From positions 66,976,822 to 67,040,821 of the forward strand of contig OY829329.1 in assembly GCA_963691655.1 (NCBI GenBank): DNA of 64,000 nucleotides, written 5' to 3'. This stretch comes from Toxonevra muliebris (Eukaryota; Arthropoda; Insecta; Diptera; Pallopteridae). The translations under genes were made by a program, and so were the position numbers. This document shows, in pieces, positions 1 to 10,730 of this stretch (positions are counted from its first letter, which is position 1; each line of letters begins with the position of its first letter). The notes under the pieces were generated by a model. It had not been told where the DNA came from, ran no database searches, and was given only the letters and a program-made list of their open reading frames with translations.

Positions 1-336
1 TTCGATGAGATTTATGTATTTGCAGTAGTCGCAAAACAAAATGTCGTTAGAAGTGGGTGAGAAAGAGCAGAGTTAATAAAACTTGAGAGGTTTGAATTGG
101 AACCACTTCTTTTAAATCTGACCTCTAACAAATTTTTTTCGTTTTTTTCCCAAATTTAAAGCAGGGCAGAAAATAGACATTTAAAATATTGACACGAAAA
201 AAATTGCGGAATTAAATACCATTCCAAATACTAAAGACCCCCCATTAGCCTAGCTTTAATAGTTATCAACGGGGGCGGATTTTGTGGACTCAAAAATAAA
301 GAAAAAGGCGCCAAAAAATAAGAGAAGGAGTCTGAG
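1..336. other. No gene seen
   Basis: AT-rich sequence with oligo-A and oligo-T runs and no supportable open frame or repeat end. It ends at the target duplication of the MITE that follows. Confidence 0.5.
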
Positions 337-339
337 TAA

Positions 340-679
340 CGGTCCATATACATTGACGACAGCAGCTACACGAACACACGACTACGAAATTCTGTCGGCT
401 ACAACTGCCGTTGTGTAGTCAGCTACAAAACACAATGGAAGTGACTGGAAGTGACACCACCTGCAGCAAACACAGCCAAAAAAACAACAAAAGCAAACTC
501 TCTTCTCTCTCTGTCGCTTGTCAAATTAGAAATAGATTTAAAATTGGCTACAACCACAATTGTGGTCGGTGATCATGTGGTTGTGTCGTCGCCACAATAA
601 TCGTCTCCATAAGAACATGTTGTTTTTATAATTTGAGAGATGTAGTCGTGTAGCTGCCGTCGTCAATGTGTATGGTGCA
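340..679. mobile_element. TAA-flanked MITE, PIF/Harbinger (Tourist)-like
   Basis: The two ends are inverted copies. The left end contains CCATATACATTGACGAC, then GCAGCTACACGA. The right end, read on the other strand, has CCATACACATTGACGAC with the same continuation. A TAA sits on each side (337-339 and 680-682), the three-base target duplication typical of PIF/Harbinger elements. At 340 bp with no transposase it is non-autonomous. Family assignment rests on the TAA and the size and is inference. Confidence 0.65.
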
Positions 680-682
680 TAA

Positions 683-1651
683 AGACAAGTTAACGATGGT
701 CGCACAGTTTAGTTCAAATAGTGCGGAGTCAGCTACGGAAAAGAACAAACAAACGTAGAGAGTCGTATCGTGAAATAAAGTTCCAGATGCGTTTAAATTT
801 TTCAAAATTTCTACAGTCAAAATATACACATTTCCGTTTTTAAAACAATCGGTCAACAATGAACTTGGTAGCATAATGTCCAGCTTCGTCGGTCGTTTCA
901 TCAATAGAAACGAAAAAAGTTTTTTTCCCCAACTTTGGATCAGATTTAAAAAAAAAATTCATCATAAGAGCTGAAGATAAATTTTTCGTTTTGTGGATTC
1001 ATCGAAAACTCTTTTTTTTTTATATATATTGCCAATGGAGCCTTTTTATAGAGGGTCGCCATGAAATTCATTATTTTTGTCCCCAACATGAAAAGTTATA
1101 ATTTTCGCCTTCTTTTTTTTTAAGATTGACCGCCTCAATATGTTTCTCTCGTTTTTTGTGTGACATACTTTAAATCAAAAGTTCCCACGGCCTATGCACT
1201 TGGTGCATATTTTTTTTTTGTAAAAGCACTTAAGCATAAGCTGAGCATTTCTCTTCTCTCTTCTTTGCCCATACCAAAGTGTAAAGATAATAATAAAGTT
1301 TATATGTATTTGTATTTGCACTTTCATAAGAAATTTTTGGTCACGCCTGCTTTAAACGTTTTTACCTGCCCTAAAAATTTTATTCCCATTAAAATTAGTA
1401 GACAATTAAAAGTGTACATTGCGTAGAAAAATCCAAAAAAGACATTTATTATTTAGAAAAATGGTACCACAAATCCGAAGAAAAGTTATTACCAGAGAAA
1501 AAAGGGAAATTTAAAAAAAAAAATAGAAAAAACGCAAAGTTTATAGATTTTAAATCAGGAAGACTTGAAACGAGTAAAACATTTTTTTCGGTACTAACTC
1601 TTAAAAATGTTAAAATCCGGTGAAAGCTTTCGTTTTTGAAAGGGTTTCAAC
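683..1651. other. No gene seen
   Basis: A/T-rich sequence with several poly-T and poly-A runs. Open frames of 60-90 codons on both strands have no recognisable motif and Phe/Lys-rich composition, as expected of AT-rich noncoding DNA. Confidence 0.5.
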
Positions 1652-2302
1652 ATACACGTGTACACGAACGTTCGAATCCCGTGAAATTTTATTTTAAACA
1701 CATGAATCTTCTTTAATGTGAGAAATTAATTTTTAAAAAAAGGAAGCACAACGGAATTCAATTGTAGAATTATAAATTGTGTTTATTGAAATTTGAAAAT
1801 ATAAAAATAAAGGGCGAACGTTGGAAAATATTCATAAAAATAGAGATATGAAGTATATAAAACGGTAAAATAGAGTAGAAAGAAATAGAAGAGGTTAAAA
1901 AAGGAGTATTGGGGAAGAGCTTAAACACAGAAAGAAATAGCATAGAAAACAAAGCAAGAAACAGAATGGATAGCTTAGACAAACCTGAACTTCATGTGTA
2001 TTTTAAACACGTCTGGTTCGATTTACAATAACAACACGTGTAGCTATCACGTGTAATTAAAAGTTCGTGTATCTGCACGTCAGTCAGAGAAAAACACCAA
2101 AAACATATTCAGAGCCAAATAACAACAGCGTCATCATCTGTTCAGTTGCTTTTACATTGCAATGGAAGCAGAAAACATAATACACGTGTTTTTATTGAGA
2201 ACCGAACTACACGTGTTTAAAATACACATGCAGTTCGGGTTAGTGTTTACGATGAATATTTTTAAATACACGTACATACGTGCTAACCGTGTACACGTGT
2301 AT
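1652..2302. mobile_element. Inverted-repeat element with repeated ACACGTGT palindromes
   Basis: The outer ends match as an inverted repeat, ATACACGTGTACACG at each terminus. The palindrome ACACGTGT, or a close variant, recurs inside (about 2030, 2047, 2180 and 2207) beside segments resembling the terminus. No transposase is present. The target duplication is not clear, so the superfamily is unassigned. Subterminal copies of a terminal motif are common in hAT-type non-autonomous elements, but that is only a suggestion here. Confidence 0.5.
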
Positions 2303-2348
2303 TTGGAAACTTTAATGGGTATATGGGTATATTTAACACCTGCAAGTC

Positions 2349-2711
2349 AGTCAGAAATAAAGCAGGCAGAATAAACGGAGAATTAACATGCGGAATATCG
2401 GTTGCCCACTAGATGGCAGGCGGCAACTACTGTCAAGAGTAAGTAGTTCAGTGATGGTATATGCAGCAGCAATATGGTCGGACGCGAAGAACGCAGACGC
2501 ACCTAAAATATCGCACGGTTTTAGACGATGGTTATATGCGTTATTGCCAGCAAGGTCGCAATTGACTTGCTGGCATGCAAAATGACGAATCTTTACAGCC
2601 CTACGGGCGAAAGACCATCGAATGCGCAAAAAATGAAAGAACGGCATCGCACTATAATAGAGTGGCTAAGAAGATGGGAGCAGTCTGAAAATGGTCGTTG
2701 CACCTTTAGCC
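2349..2711 (+). pseudogene. Non-LTR retrotransposon ORF2 C-terminal relic, first part
   Basis: The three plus-strand frames, read with shifts between them, give a recognisable C-terminal stretch of a LINE ORF2: an RLLSRVSSSVMVYAAAIWSDA-like segment, then a region ending in ERHRTIIEWLRRWEQSENGR. These match the region after the reverse transcriptase palm in jockey/I/R1-group elements. The copy is 5'-truncated, frameshifted and cut at 2711 by an hAT-like insertion; the remainder resumes at 3305. The clade is not settled. Confidence 0.6.
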
Positions 2712-3304
2712 TAGGGAAGCCAGGTTTTTGAACCGCAAAATCAGTACATTAGACGTTGGAAATCAGTGAAAATCAGTACAGTTTTTATGCTTTTATTACC
2801 TAGTAATTTCAATGTAAAATAGTGATATAAATGTCTTGAAATTTTTTCTCCGATTTTGTGTGTTCATTTTACATTTTTTTTCTTCGTCAGTAGACAATGT
2901 TGATTACGCATCAGTTTCCATATTTAGAGGATTGTGAAAGCTGAAGACATTATTAAAATTCAATTAATAACAAATTCCTTTCACTCATTTAAAAACTTAC
3001 GTTAACCGAGTTTTCTTCAAGAAAATATTGCTTTTCTTCTCTCGATAGCAGTAAGGCGTAAGTATTTTAATATTGTGAACAATCAGAATAACAAACAAAC
3101 AGGATGTGACTTTCTGCAAAATGATTTTAAGACCATTAAGGTTAAACACAAAAATTATTAAGATATCAATTTTTGAAAAATTCAGTACAAAATACAAAAA
3201 TCAGTACATTTTCGTACTGATTTCGAGATTTGAAAAAATCAGTGTTTAAAAAAAAAAAAAAATCAGGACATGTCCTTATCAAATCAGTACGTCTGGCCAC
3301 CCTA
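2712..3304. mobile_element. hAT-like non-autonomous element inserted in a LINE
   Basis: The left end reads TAGGGAAGCCAGG and the right end, on the other strand, TAGGGTGGCCAGA. The flanks are an imperfect eight-base direct repeat, CTTTAGCC at 2704-2711 and CTTTGGCC at 3305-3312, the target size of hAT elements. The interior repeats AAATCAGTAC-type motifs, mainly near the right end, and has no transposase. The LINE reading on both sides confirms that this is an insertion. A related terminus recurs at 28548. Confidence 0.65.
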
Positions 3305-3670
3305 CTTTGGCCTTATCCCGGACATAACTCAGTGGTCCCAATGCAATCACGGAGAAGTGGATATGGATACTTCAAGCAGTATCTAAACCGCATCAAACTT
3401 GAAGTAGACTCGTATTCTCCGAGCTGCTCACACGAGCTCAAAAACTAAAAGCATATCCTCTTTCACTATCCACGTTTCAAAAGTGAAAGAGAGGACCTGG
3501 AGAAAGTATTTGGAGAGCCCCCAACGGTAATTAACCTAACGTCACAAATGTGCTTGCGACAACATAGAGAAGTGGAGAACAGCAGCCATGGTTGCTGGTA
3601 ACATAATCAGTAAACTGAGGAGCGCAGAACGCGCGCGTAAAGCCGATCGCATGATATGCATCACCGCAAA
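3305..3670 (+). pseudogene. Non-LTR retrotransposon ORF2 C-terminal relic, second part
   Basis: Continues the relic broken at 2711. Translation shows a GYFKQYLNRIKLEVDSYSPSC segment, then a KHILFHYPRFKSERED-like segment separated by a stop. This is the Cys/His knuckle region (SC..C..H....CPRF in intact relatives) at the end of many jockey/R1-group ORF2 proteins. Farther on, a segment ending SKLRSAERARKADRM resembles the terminal basic tail. Frameshifts and stops make it nonfunctional. Confidence 0.6.
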
Positions 3671-4797
3671 TGCAGAAGACGACAGTAGAGCACTACTATA
3701 ACGAAAAATGAAGCTTAACGCTAATCCTTCCCCGCAAATTAATACCCAGAGGTAGTCCCGTGGGGAGATGGAGCGAGAAGTAGGTGATTTTAGTCTGTAG
3801 GAATCCGACATAATCGTAGAACTGGAGCTCTATAGTATCTATGCATGATTTCCACCTGTCAAAGTATTAAAAAAAACATTAGTATATAGGCTTTTGAGAT
3901 CGCTGAATTCAAATCTAAAAGACAGTATACGATTTTTCTGAAGACCTAAATATTTCAAGATATTTTTGATATGAAAAGTTAATTTAGAAGATTTAGAAGA
4001 ACCCTCGTCTCTCCCTACAGAATTCATAGTTTACCAAAGTATTGGGTTCTATCTGGTGTCTCTTAGCTTACAAGTTTCTAAAAACTAAACTAAATTTTAT
4101 CACTTTTTTATAGAGTTTTAATCTTAGACACCGTTATTTTTTAGCGCTAGACTAGCGCTGTCGGTAATGCAGTGTATTAAGATGATAACCTTTTCGGAGC
4201 CCAACAACACATTTGAGCGGGTGGAATTTGACAAAAGTTAAACGCTTTTCTTTTTTCTTCAATTGTCGTTATGATGAATAATGCAATTTGAATAACTTAA
4301 TGTTTTTCGATTTTTTTTTTGTAAGATTAAAAGGGTTAATTCATAGCCCACAAATGATTAAAACGGTGTAACATTTGATTTGTATGCTCAATCCAAATAA
4401 AGTACAACGATTTCGTGAATCATCCCAACCCCAATAGCCAAAATATTTGGCGCCGAAGTGATGCCAGATATTTCATATATAACCACCTCAAAAGAATAAT
4501 TAAGTTTTATTGTTAATTTTAAGACGACTTTAAACAAACTCACCGAGCGAATTAATAGAATTAAAAGTCTTAAAAAAGCGCAATGGAAGCAGATGTCCAC
4601 ACCCAGCATCTCGCTCTTATCTTAAACGTTTACAGGCAAACAAACTTTTTTTTTTTTTAGTTTCCTATGTGACTGACGTTGTTGCTGTTGCTACTGTGTA
4701 TTATTTCAAATGATTTATACGTGAGCGTTAGTCAACAACACAACAACAACAAACTAACAAATAACAAATAAATAAATAAATTGCTATTATATTGTTG
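3671..4797. other. No gene seen
   Basis: Noncoding AT-rich sequence without recognised repeats. It includes an A/C-rich AACAA-type simple tract near 4733-4755 just downstream of the candidate minus-strand exon. Confidence 0.45.
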
Positions 4798-4943
4798 TTA
4801 TAGTAGTTGTTGATTGAAGCAGTGGACCTCCCCTGCACACAAATACAATGAGCGTTTGATGTAGATAAAATAGATGGAAAGGGTGAATTGAAAATATAAA
4901 AAAAAAATAAAAACAAAAATTTGTAAAATATAAATAAACTTAC

Positions 4944-5682
4944 ATTTTATCAATGGCAACGACAACAACAATTTATCTGCGCACATATGCTGTAGACAAC
5001 AATAAAATGTTGCTGTTGCTGTTGTTGTTGCTCTTGTATTACTACTCGTATTGTAGAGATTGTCATCATTGTAGTCATAGTTTTTATTGTTCATGTTGCT
5101 AGAAGGAAAGGTGTAGGTGCGGGCGCGGGTGTTGTTGCTAATGCTGATATTATTTTTATTATTATTATTATTATTGATAGTATAAGGAAATTGCTGGTAG
5201 TCATCGCAGCACTTGTCGCTATTACAACAACATAAACGTTCAAGTGCAATAACAATCGAATTGAAAGAGATGGTGGTGGGCGAAGAGGAAGAGCTAAAGG
5301 ACGTGGAGTAGTTGATAATGCACTCAAGGTCATTCGTGCGAAAATTACGCAAGTCAAGAAAATATTGAGATTCACGAGCGAATAAACGCCAAAAGAAATC
5401 ATTTGATGTCATTGTTGTTGGCATTCTCTTTGTTGCTTTTGTTGTTGGATTCAGTGGCAACAATGAGTTTGATGTTGATGTTGATGAAGATGGTGATGAT
5501 GATAGCGAGTTGATTTGCTGACAACAACATCCAAGAGAAGCCGCCGCTTTCGGTGACGATAACGGTAACAACGCCAGCTGCTGTTTCTGCTGCTGCTTCT
5601 TTGTATTCATCTCATCATCAACAACAACATAAACGACAACAATTCGACCTAATTGTTTGGGATGAGTATTTGGTGTTGTTGT

Positions 5683-5713
<31 letters not shown>

Positions 5714-6183
5714 CCTCTTGGAGCTTTGATTATTTTAGCTACTGTTGTTGGTCTAATTTCTGTTGTTGCTTTTGCTGTAGCAGCGGAAGTTTCCATTGTG
5801 ATGAACTTTTTATCTGACCACGTAATTGCTTGTAGCCGTCCTATTCGTCCTTGTATGCCGCAATCGCCGCCATCGCCGCCACAGCCGCCGCCGCCACCGC
5901 CTGGTTTGTTCAACGTACTTGAACTTCCGTTGTGGTTGATGTGGCTTCTGTTGTTGGTGTTGATGTTAATGGTGGTGCTAGTGCTGCTGCTGGTGCTAGT
6001 ACTGTTGCTCTCCTTGCTGTTGGTCTCTGATGCGGGTTTTATTGCTGGCGTTGTGTGTGTGTGAGTGTCAAAGGTGTTGCCATATGTAGCCAAGAGTGGA
6101 CACCAAACATTCCAGAGTTGTGGCATGGCACCGGTGCTGCTGTTGTTGCTACTGTTGCTGGTTGCTGCTTTACGAGTCTTCAT
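4944..6183 (-). CDS. Candidate alternative first coding exon, low-complexity protein
   Basis: A long minus-strand open frame starts at the first in-frame ATG (6183-6181) and runs about 413 codons to a consensus donor, AAAAT|GTAAGT, whose exon side ends at 4944. The donor leaves one base of a codon, the same phase as all five exons of the gene upstream on this strand. Most of the product is Ser, Thr, Asn, Gln, Ala and Gly runs, including a Gly-rich run (about residues 95-103), two Ala/Thr blocks and an Asn run. A less repetitive stretch reads SNDFFWRLFARESQYFLDLR. It could be an alternative promoter's first exon for the same gene or the first exon of another gene. A chance open frame in GTT/GCT-repeat DNA cannot be excluded, since the acceptor exon is outside the window. 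Confidence 0.4.
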
Positions 6184-6630
6184 TGTTATAGATGCTGCTC
6201 GGCTTGTTTTTGTTGCTTTTGCTTGCTGTTGTGATTGAAGGTGACAATGTGCTTGTCGTATTAGTTTCCGCTTCAAGCAAATGCTAGTTCAAAATACCTC
6301 TCACATATGTGTAGGTTTTATTGCTATTGTTTGCAGCTGTTGCTGCTGCTGCTGCTGCTCTCTCTCTCTCTCTATTGTTTGTCAACACACGTTCGCACAC
6401 TTGGGGGATTTCAAATCTGATTCGAAATTGAGTTACGTTTTATGGTCATTTGAATTTGTCTTTTCAATTAGTTGAGAATTATTTTGATGTTGTTGTTGGC
6501 TGCTTCTGTTGATTGTTGTTGGTTCGATGGTTTTCTATTTGTTATTTGTGTGCACACTTTAAGCTTTAAGTTCACTTTGAATTCCTACTAAACTAAGGAT
6601 TTCAAATTATTTGCAATTTATTTCACACTT

Positions 6631-6638
6631 TTTATATA
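6631..6638 (-). promoter_or_regulatory. TATA-like box upstream of the candidate first exon
   Basis: The minus strand reads TATATAAA here. About 35-45 bases downstream is CTTAGTTTAG, loosely like an initiator. A (GA)n tract lies within the would-be leader at about 6359-6374. The geometry would suit a start site near 6590 for the exon beginning at 6183. TATA-like strings are frequent in AT-rich DNA, so support is weak. Confidence 0.25.
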
Positions 6639-6649
6639 CCGAAATTTTA

Positions 6650-7814
6650 ATCCGTCTTTTTTTTTTGTTTGTTATACTTCAACGTTCTATTCTATTGATA
6701 TTTTCCAACTGATTCTAATAGTCATCAATTTTATTTTATTTTTTTTTTATATATATATTTTGTTTAGTTAGAAAGGAAAAAAAAAACACTGTAACACTTT
6801 AAATTAATCGCTATTCTCTTATCAACTCTTCAATTTAACTGATAATTTCTGATACAACAAAATTGAATTTCACGCAACTTTGGTTAAATGTATTTTGATT
6901 TATTTTTCCCGAGCAGCTGATTATAGGGTACTCGCTGCTTTTTCTTTGTGTTATTATTATTTACACTTTAATTAATGTTCCACATGCTAAATTTAGCATT
7001 AGTACTTCAATAAAACTGATGAGTGAGTGTACATCGAAAAAAAAAAAAAAATTAAACGTTTATAATGATTTCCAAGTAATATTTATTTTTAAAACTTGAA
7101 TATTATAGATAGAAATTCATTTGCGTAAGACTTTTTAGTGGTATTATTAAATATTAGTCACTGTGCTGTAATCGCAGCAATCAGCATTTGTGCATACACG
7201 GTGAGAGAGAATGCTTTCAATTGTCCTTGATACTCATTATTTTTTGCTCTCAATAAAAGTAAAAAACACTCAATGCGTAGATTGTAATGTGATGAGCAAT
7301 TCACTAATTAGCTTTAAGTAGATTAGTGACGGCCGAACTTGCATTTTAATGCAAAAATAGCTTTAAGCTCTCTTCAATATTTATACGATTGACATGCTTG
7401 CGAAAAGTTTGTCAGTTATCGCTGTCTCTTTTTTTTAGCACATGTATTAATACAAAAGCTTGTTGAAGAACTAATACATATTGGCAATCACTGGCAGCCT
7501 TCGTTCTACTCTTCGTGGGATCTTAAGACTTCTACAAAACATTTCCATCGGGCACTATTTTGGATATTTGTTTTTTGCATGCCATAATTCTTGCAGATAG
7601 TGTTTGAAGTATGAAACATCTCCAGATGTTCGCTGGTCGCCCATGATGTTTACTTTCTCGTTAAGCTGTTGGCTAGTTTTCTTAGAGTGCAGGCTTTCCA
7701 CCTCGATGTACTTCTATTAATTTGAATTGTTATTGGTTATTCGCTTACAAAATTCTAAATATCATCATTTCTTATTAGACTTAGCCCAAATATTCGGCGC
7801 ATGATCCACAGATA
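6650..7814. other. No gene seen
   Basis: AT-rich sequence with T and A runs. No inverted-repeat ends or coding motifs were recognised before the mariner element at 7815. Confidence 0.45.
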
Positions 7815-9058
7815 CGAGGGCAGGTCAACAAGTTCTTGAAAATTTAAATAAGGAAAATTCTTTTCGGAAAAAAAAGTTTTATTTTTCAACTTAGTCTTCT
7901 TTTAGCTCGATCCACTTCGTCCCACGTTTCTTAAATTTTTTGATGCCTTCCTAGTAATACGATTTCTCCAGGCCCAAAAAACAGGCGTTTGTCTCATCGA
8001 CAACCTCTTCGACTCAAATCTCTTATCACCGAGCCACTTATTTCCTCGTGTTTGGAAACAGGAAATAACTGCAGGGAGTTACATCTGAAGAATATGCTGG
8101 ATAAGCGAGCGATTCGTCACCTAATTTATGTAATTTTGCCATTACAGCTGCGGACTAGTACGCGCTGGTGCGTTCTCATGATGGAAGAGAACAGTTTTCT
8201 TCATCAAATTCGGTCATTTTTGTTTCAAATCGGCGTCGAATTGATCCATTAGCTATGCATAATATGCGTCAGTGATTGTTTTACTCATTTCAAGTTAACA
8301 GATTCACACACCAAGCGCATCCCAAAAAAGACTGTCGACATTGTCTTTTTGGCCGGCAGCCCTTGACCTTTTTCAGCTTCTATTCGCCTAGAGAAACCCA
8401 CTGTTTTCACTGCTCCTTGGTCTCTAGTGTGTTGTGATGAATCTAGGTTTTGTACACGTTACGAAACGGCGCAAAAACTCGTTCGGATTGTGATTGAACA
8501 TCGCCAAACAATCCTTTGAAGTAGTCAAACGATTGCGTTTGTTGTCAATTGTGAAATATCTAAATATTAATGCAAAACTTGATAAGCCGCCTCTTCTGCA
8601 AGTTCGCGCAATTTCACTCGCCGATCGTCCAATATCATACCGTGGATTTTATCGGCCATTTCTGGTGTGGCGACCTCAATTGGGCGACCAGAAAGTTCGG
8701 CGTCCTTTGTGATGGTATAACCGCACCAATATTGTGTAAACCCTTGTGTGGATTGTTCCAGTCGAAGTTGAAGAGCCCCTACAATACTTTTCAAACTTTT
8801 GTTTGGTTTGCCTGATGGTTTTTTCGCGGAAAAAATAGTGTTTGATGAGTACACGAAATTCACTTTTTTTTCCATTTTTACGAAAAACCGCGTAAGCGTC
8901 TGTTTTAATTGGCTGTCACAATAAAAATATTTGACAGATCTGTCTGAGAATTTGGGTGCATTCCTTTAAAAGCAAATGCTCCTAGACAAGCAAAATGTTT
9001 GATTCGAGCGGGCGTTGCTACCTGTTTTAATTTTCAAGAACTTATTGACCCGCCATTG
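7815..9058 (-). mobile_element. mariner (Tc1/mariner) element, decayed, transposase on minus strand
   Basis: Both ends carry related inverted repeats, with GTCAACAAGTTCTTGAAAATT on the left and GTCAATAAGTTCTTGAAAATT on the right (other strand), each next to a TA dinucleotide (7813-7814 and 9059-9060). The 1.24 kb length fits a full mariner. The minus-strand frame at 8875-8567 encodes DAELSGRPIEVATPEMADKI then DDRRVKLRELAEE, the standard linker between the two helix-turn-helix motifs of mariner transposases. The catalytic half, toward lower coordinates, is broken by stops and frameshifts. Inactive. Confidence 0.8.
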
Positions 9059-9179
9059 TAATTGTCAATGACTACTTTGTTTCTGGGTTAATAATGTTCT
9101 GCCAAAACAACAAAGTTTCATTTCAATATGACAGGGTTAACTTTACAGATGCGTTTAATATTCCGATTTTTATTCCTTA

Positions 9180-10060
9180 TTCAATATTGGCTATAATCAA
9201 CCAAATGCAGCTCTAGCCTTGTTGACTCTACTGTCAATGAGAAATATTTTCTTTGAAGACAAACAATGATCTGATCGACTTCGCTAAACATCGAAAATAA
9301 TCACCATCAGCAATGCAAAATCGAAACTGCTCCCAAAATCTGAGCCAAAATTCACCAATTCCGGCATCAACAGTCCAACGATGATTGCGAAAAAAAAGAA
9401 GAACTTTTCGGGAGAGTGGCTGAGAAAAATCCACTTCTACGACCGCGAAACAAGAAGAAAAGGTTGGAATTTGCCATGCAGTACACTGGATGGACTATTA
9501 ATCAATAGATATCGGTGATATGGTCAGATGAAACAAAAATTTTTGGTTCAGGATCGGGAATGTAATCGCCGTAAAAAGAATGAAAATTACAAATCGAAAT
9601 GCATTTCACCTATGTATGAATCCTTTTGAGTTACAAGTCATTTGGTGAACTCATGAAAATTGATGGCATAATGAAAACAGAAGACTATCATCGTATACTT
9701 TAGTACAGTGCAATACTATCTGGGTTTTGACCTTCGATCGGATATAGATTCAGCTATCAACATGACAATGATCCCAAGCACTTTCCTAAGTTGTGTTCCA
9801 ACTGTTTAGATCGAAAAGAAGAAGTGCTGTAAAAAACCTTTGGAATCCGCAAGTTCCCGATGTAAATCCTATCGAATTACTGTGAGAAGAAATGGACCAT
9901 TAAGTGAGAGATTTGAAACCAAATTGAAGCCAAATTTCCAGGTGCAATTGTTTGAACGAGACTTGAAACAACTTTCACGAGCAAAAACATCAAAATCTTA
10001 TCAACAGAAAGCCCAGAATCTGTGCTGCTATCATAAACTCAAAAGGTGGTAATATAGATG
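9180..10060 (+). pseudogene. Tc1-like transposase relic
   Basis: Shifting between plus-strand frames gives ordered pieces of a Tc1-family transposase: an N-terminal stretch including PASTVQR; KKRLEFAMQYTGWTINQ and VIWSDETKIFGSGSGM (first catalytic Asp region); YQHDNDPKH (second Asp); and a piece reading PQVPDVNPIELLWEEMDH when frameshifts are allowed (third acidic position, DD34E type). Stops, frameshifts and a deletion after the first Asp block show long decay. I did not find a convincing pair of terminal repeats, although TACACTTGGTGTATAC at about 10144 resembles a Tc1 terminus. Confidence 0.65.
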
Positions 10061-10420
10061 AAATGAACCTGGCCTAATTACATTCAATTTATATCTATAA
10101 AAATTATAATATTTTAAAAAAAATCATTCAGAAAATATCCAAATTACACTTGGTGTATACAAAAGTAACGAATAAAATTTCAAATTTTTAACCGGCCGTG
10201 TAGATTTAGGTGGAATATTTTTCTCCAAGACCTTATTATCGATATACCGAATATGATATAGGAATGACGTCACAAAACATTCAAAAAAGGCGTGGTGGTT
10301 AGTCATGGAAAGTTTCTAGGAAATGAATTTTGTTTAAATAAAAATTTTTTCCTCATATACCAAAATCTGTGATAAAAAGGACCTCAACCTCAACTTAAGA
10401 ATAAATAGAAATATTAAACT

Positions 10421-10730
10421 CGCCGTAGCCTAGTGGTTAGTGTGTTGGACTACTACGCAGAAGTGCCCGGGTTAAAATCTCGGCACAATCAAAAACCAAA
10501 AAATAGAAAATAAAAATTTTTCTGCACAGCACCAACTTTTGGCTGGCAATGCCAAATCTCCAAGAGTAAAAATGGCCTATGAGAAGCTTTTCACTTCGTC
10601 ATTCGGATTCGACATAAAACTGTAGGTTCCTTCTATTCGTGTATAAATATAACTCACACAACATGAATGGATGCGTAAAGCTCGGCCTAGGCCTTTCTTG
10701 GGCTGTTGTTGTGCCGTTATAGTAGTAGAA
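10421..10730 (+). mobile_element. tRNA-derived SINE, near full length (SINE family A)
   Basis: The head has internal RNA polymerase III promoter boxes: GTAGCCTAGTGGTTAG (box A) and, about 33 bases on, GCCCGGGTTAAAATCTC (box B, GGTTCGAATC-like with changes). A non-tRNA body follows with the motifs TTTTGGCTGGCAATGCCAAA and AACATGAATGGATGCGTAAA. The body recurs at 56690-56905 and the head at 54803-54875, so this is a dispersed family. It does not encode a functional tRNA because the cloverleaf is not maintained. Confidence 0.75.

Noticed and set aside
5726..6064. Plus-strand 112-codon frame rich in Leu, Val and Pro
   Set aside because: It is antisense to the candidate first exon; its hydrophobic look arises from GTT/CTG repeats.
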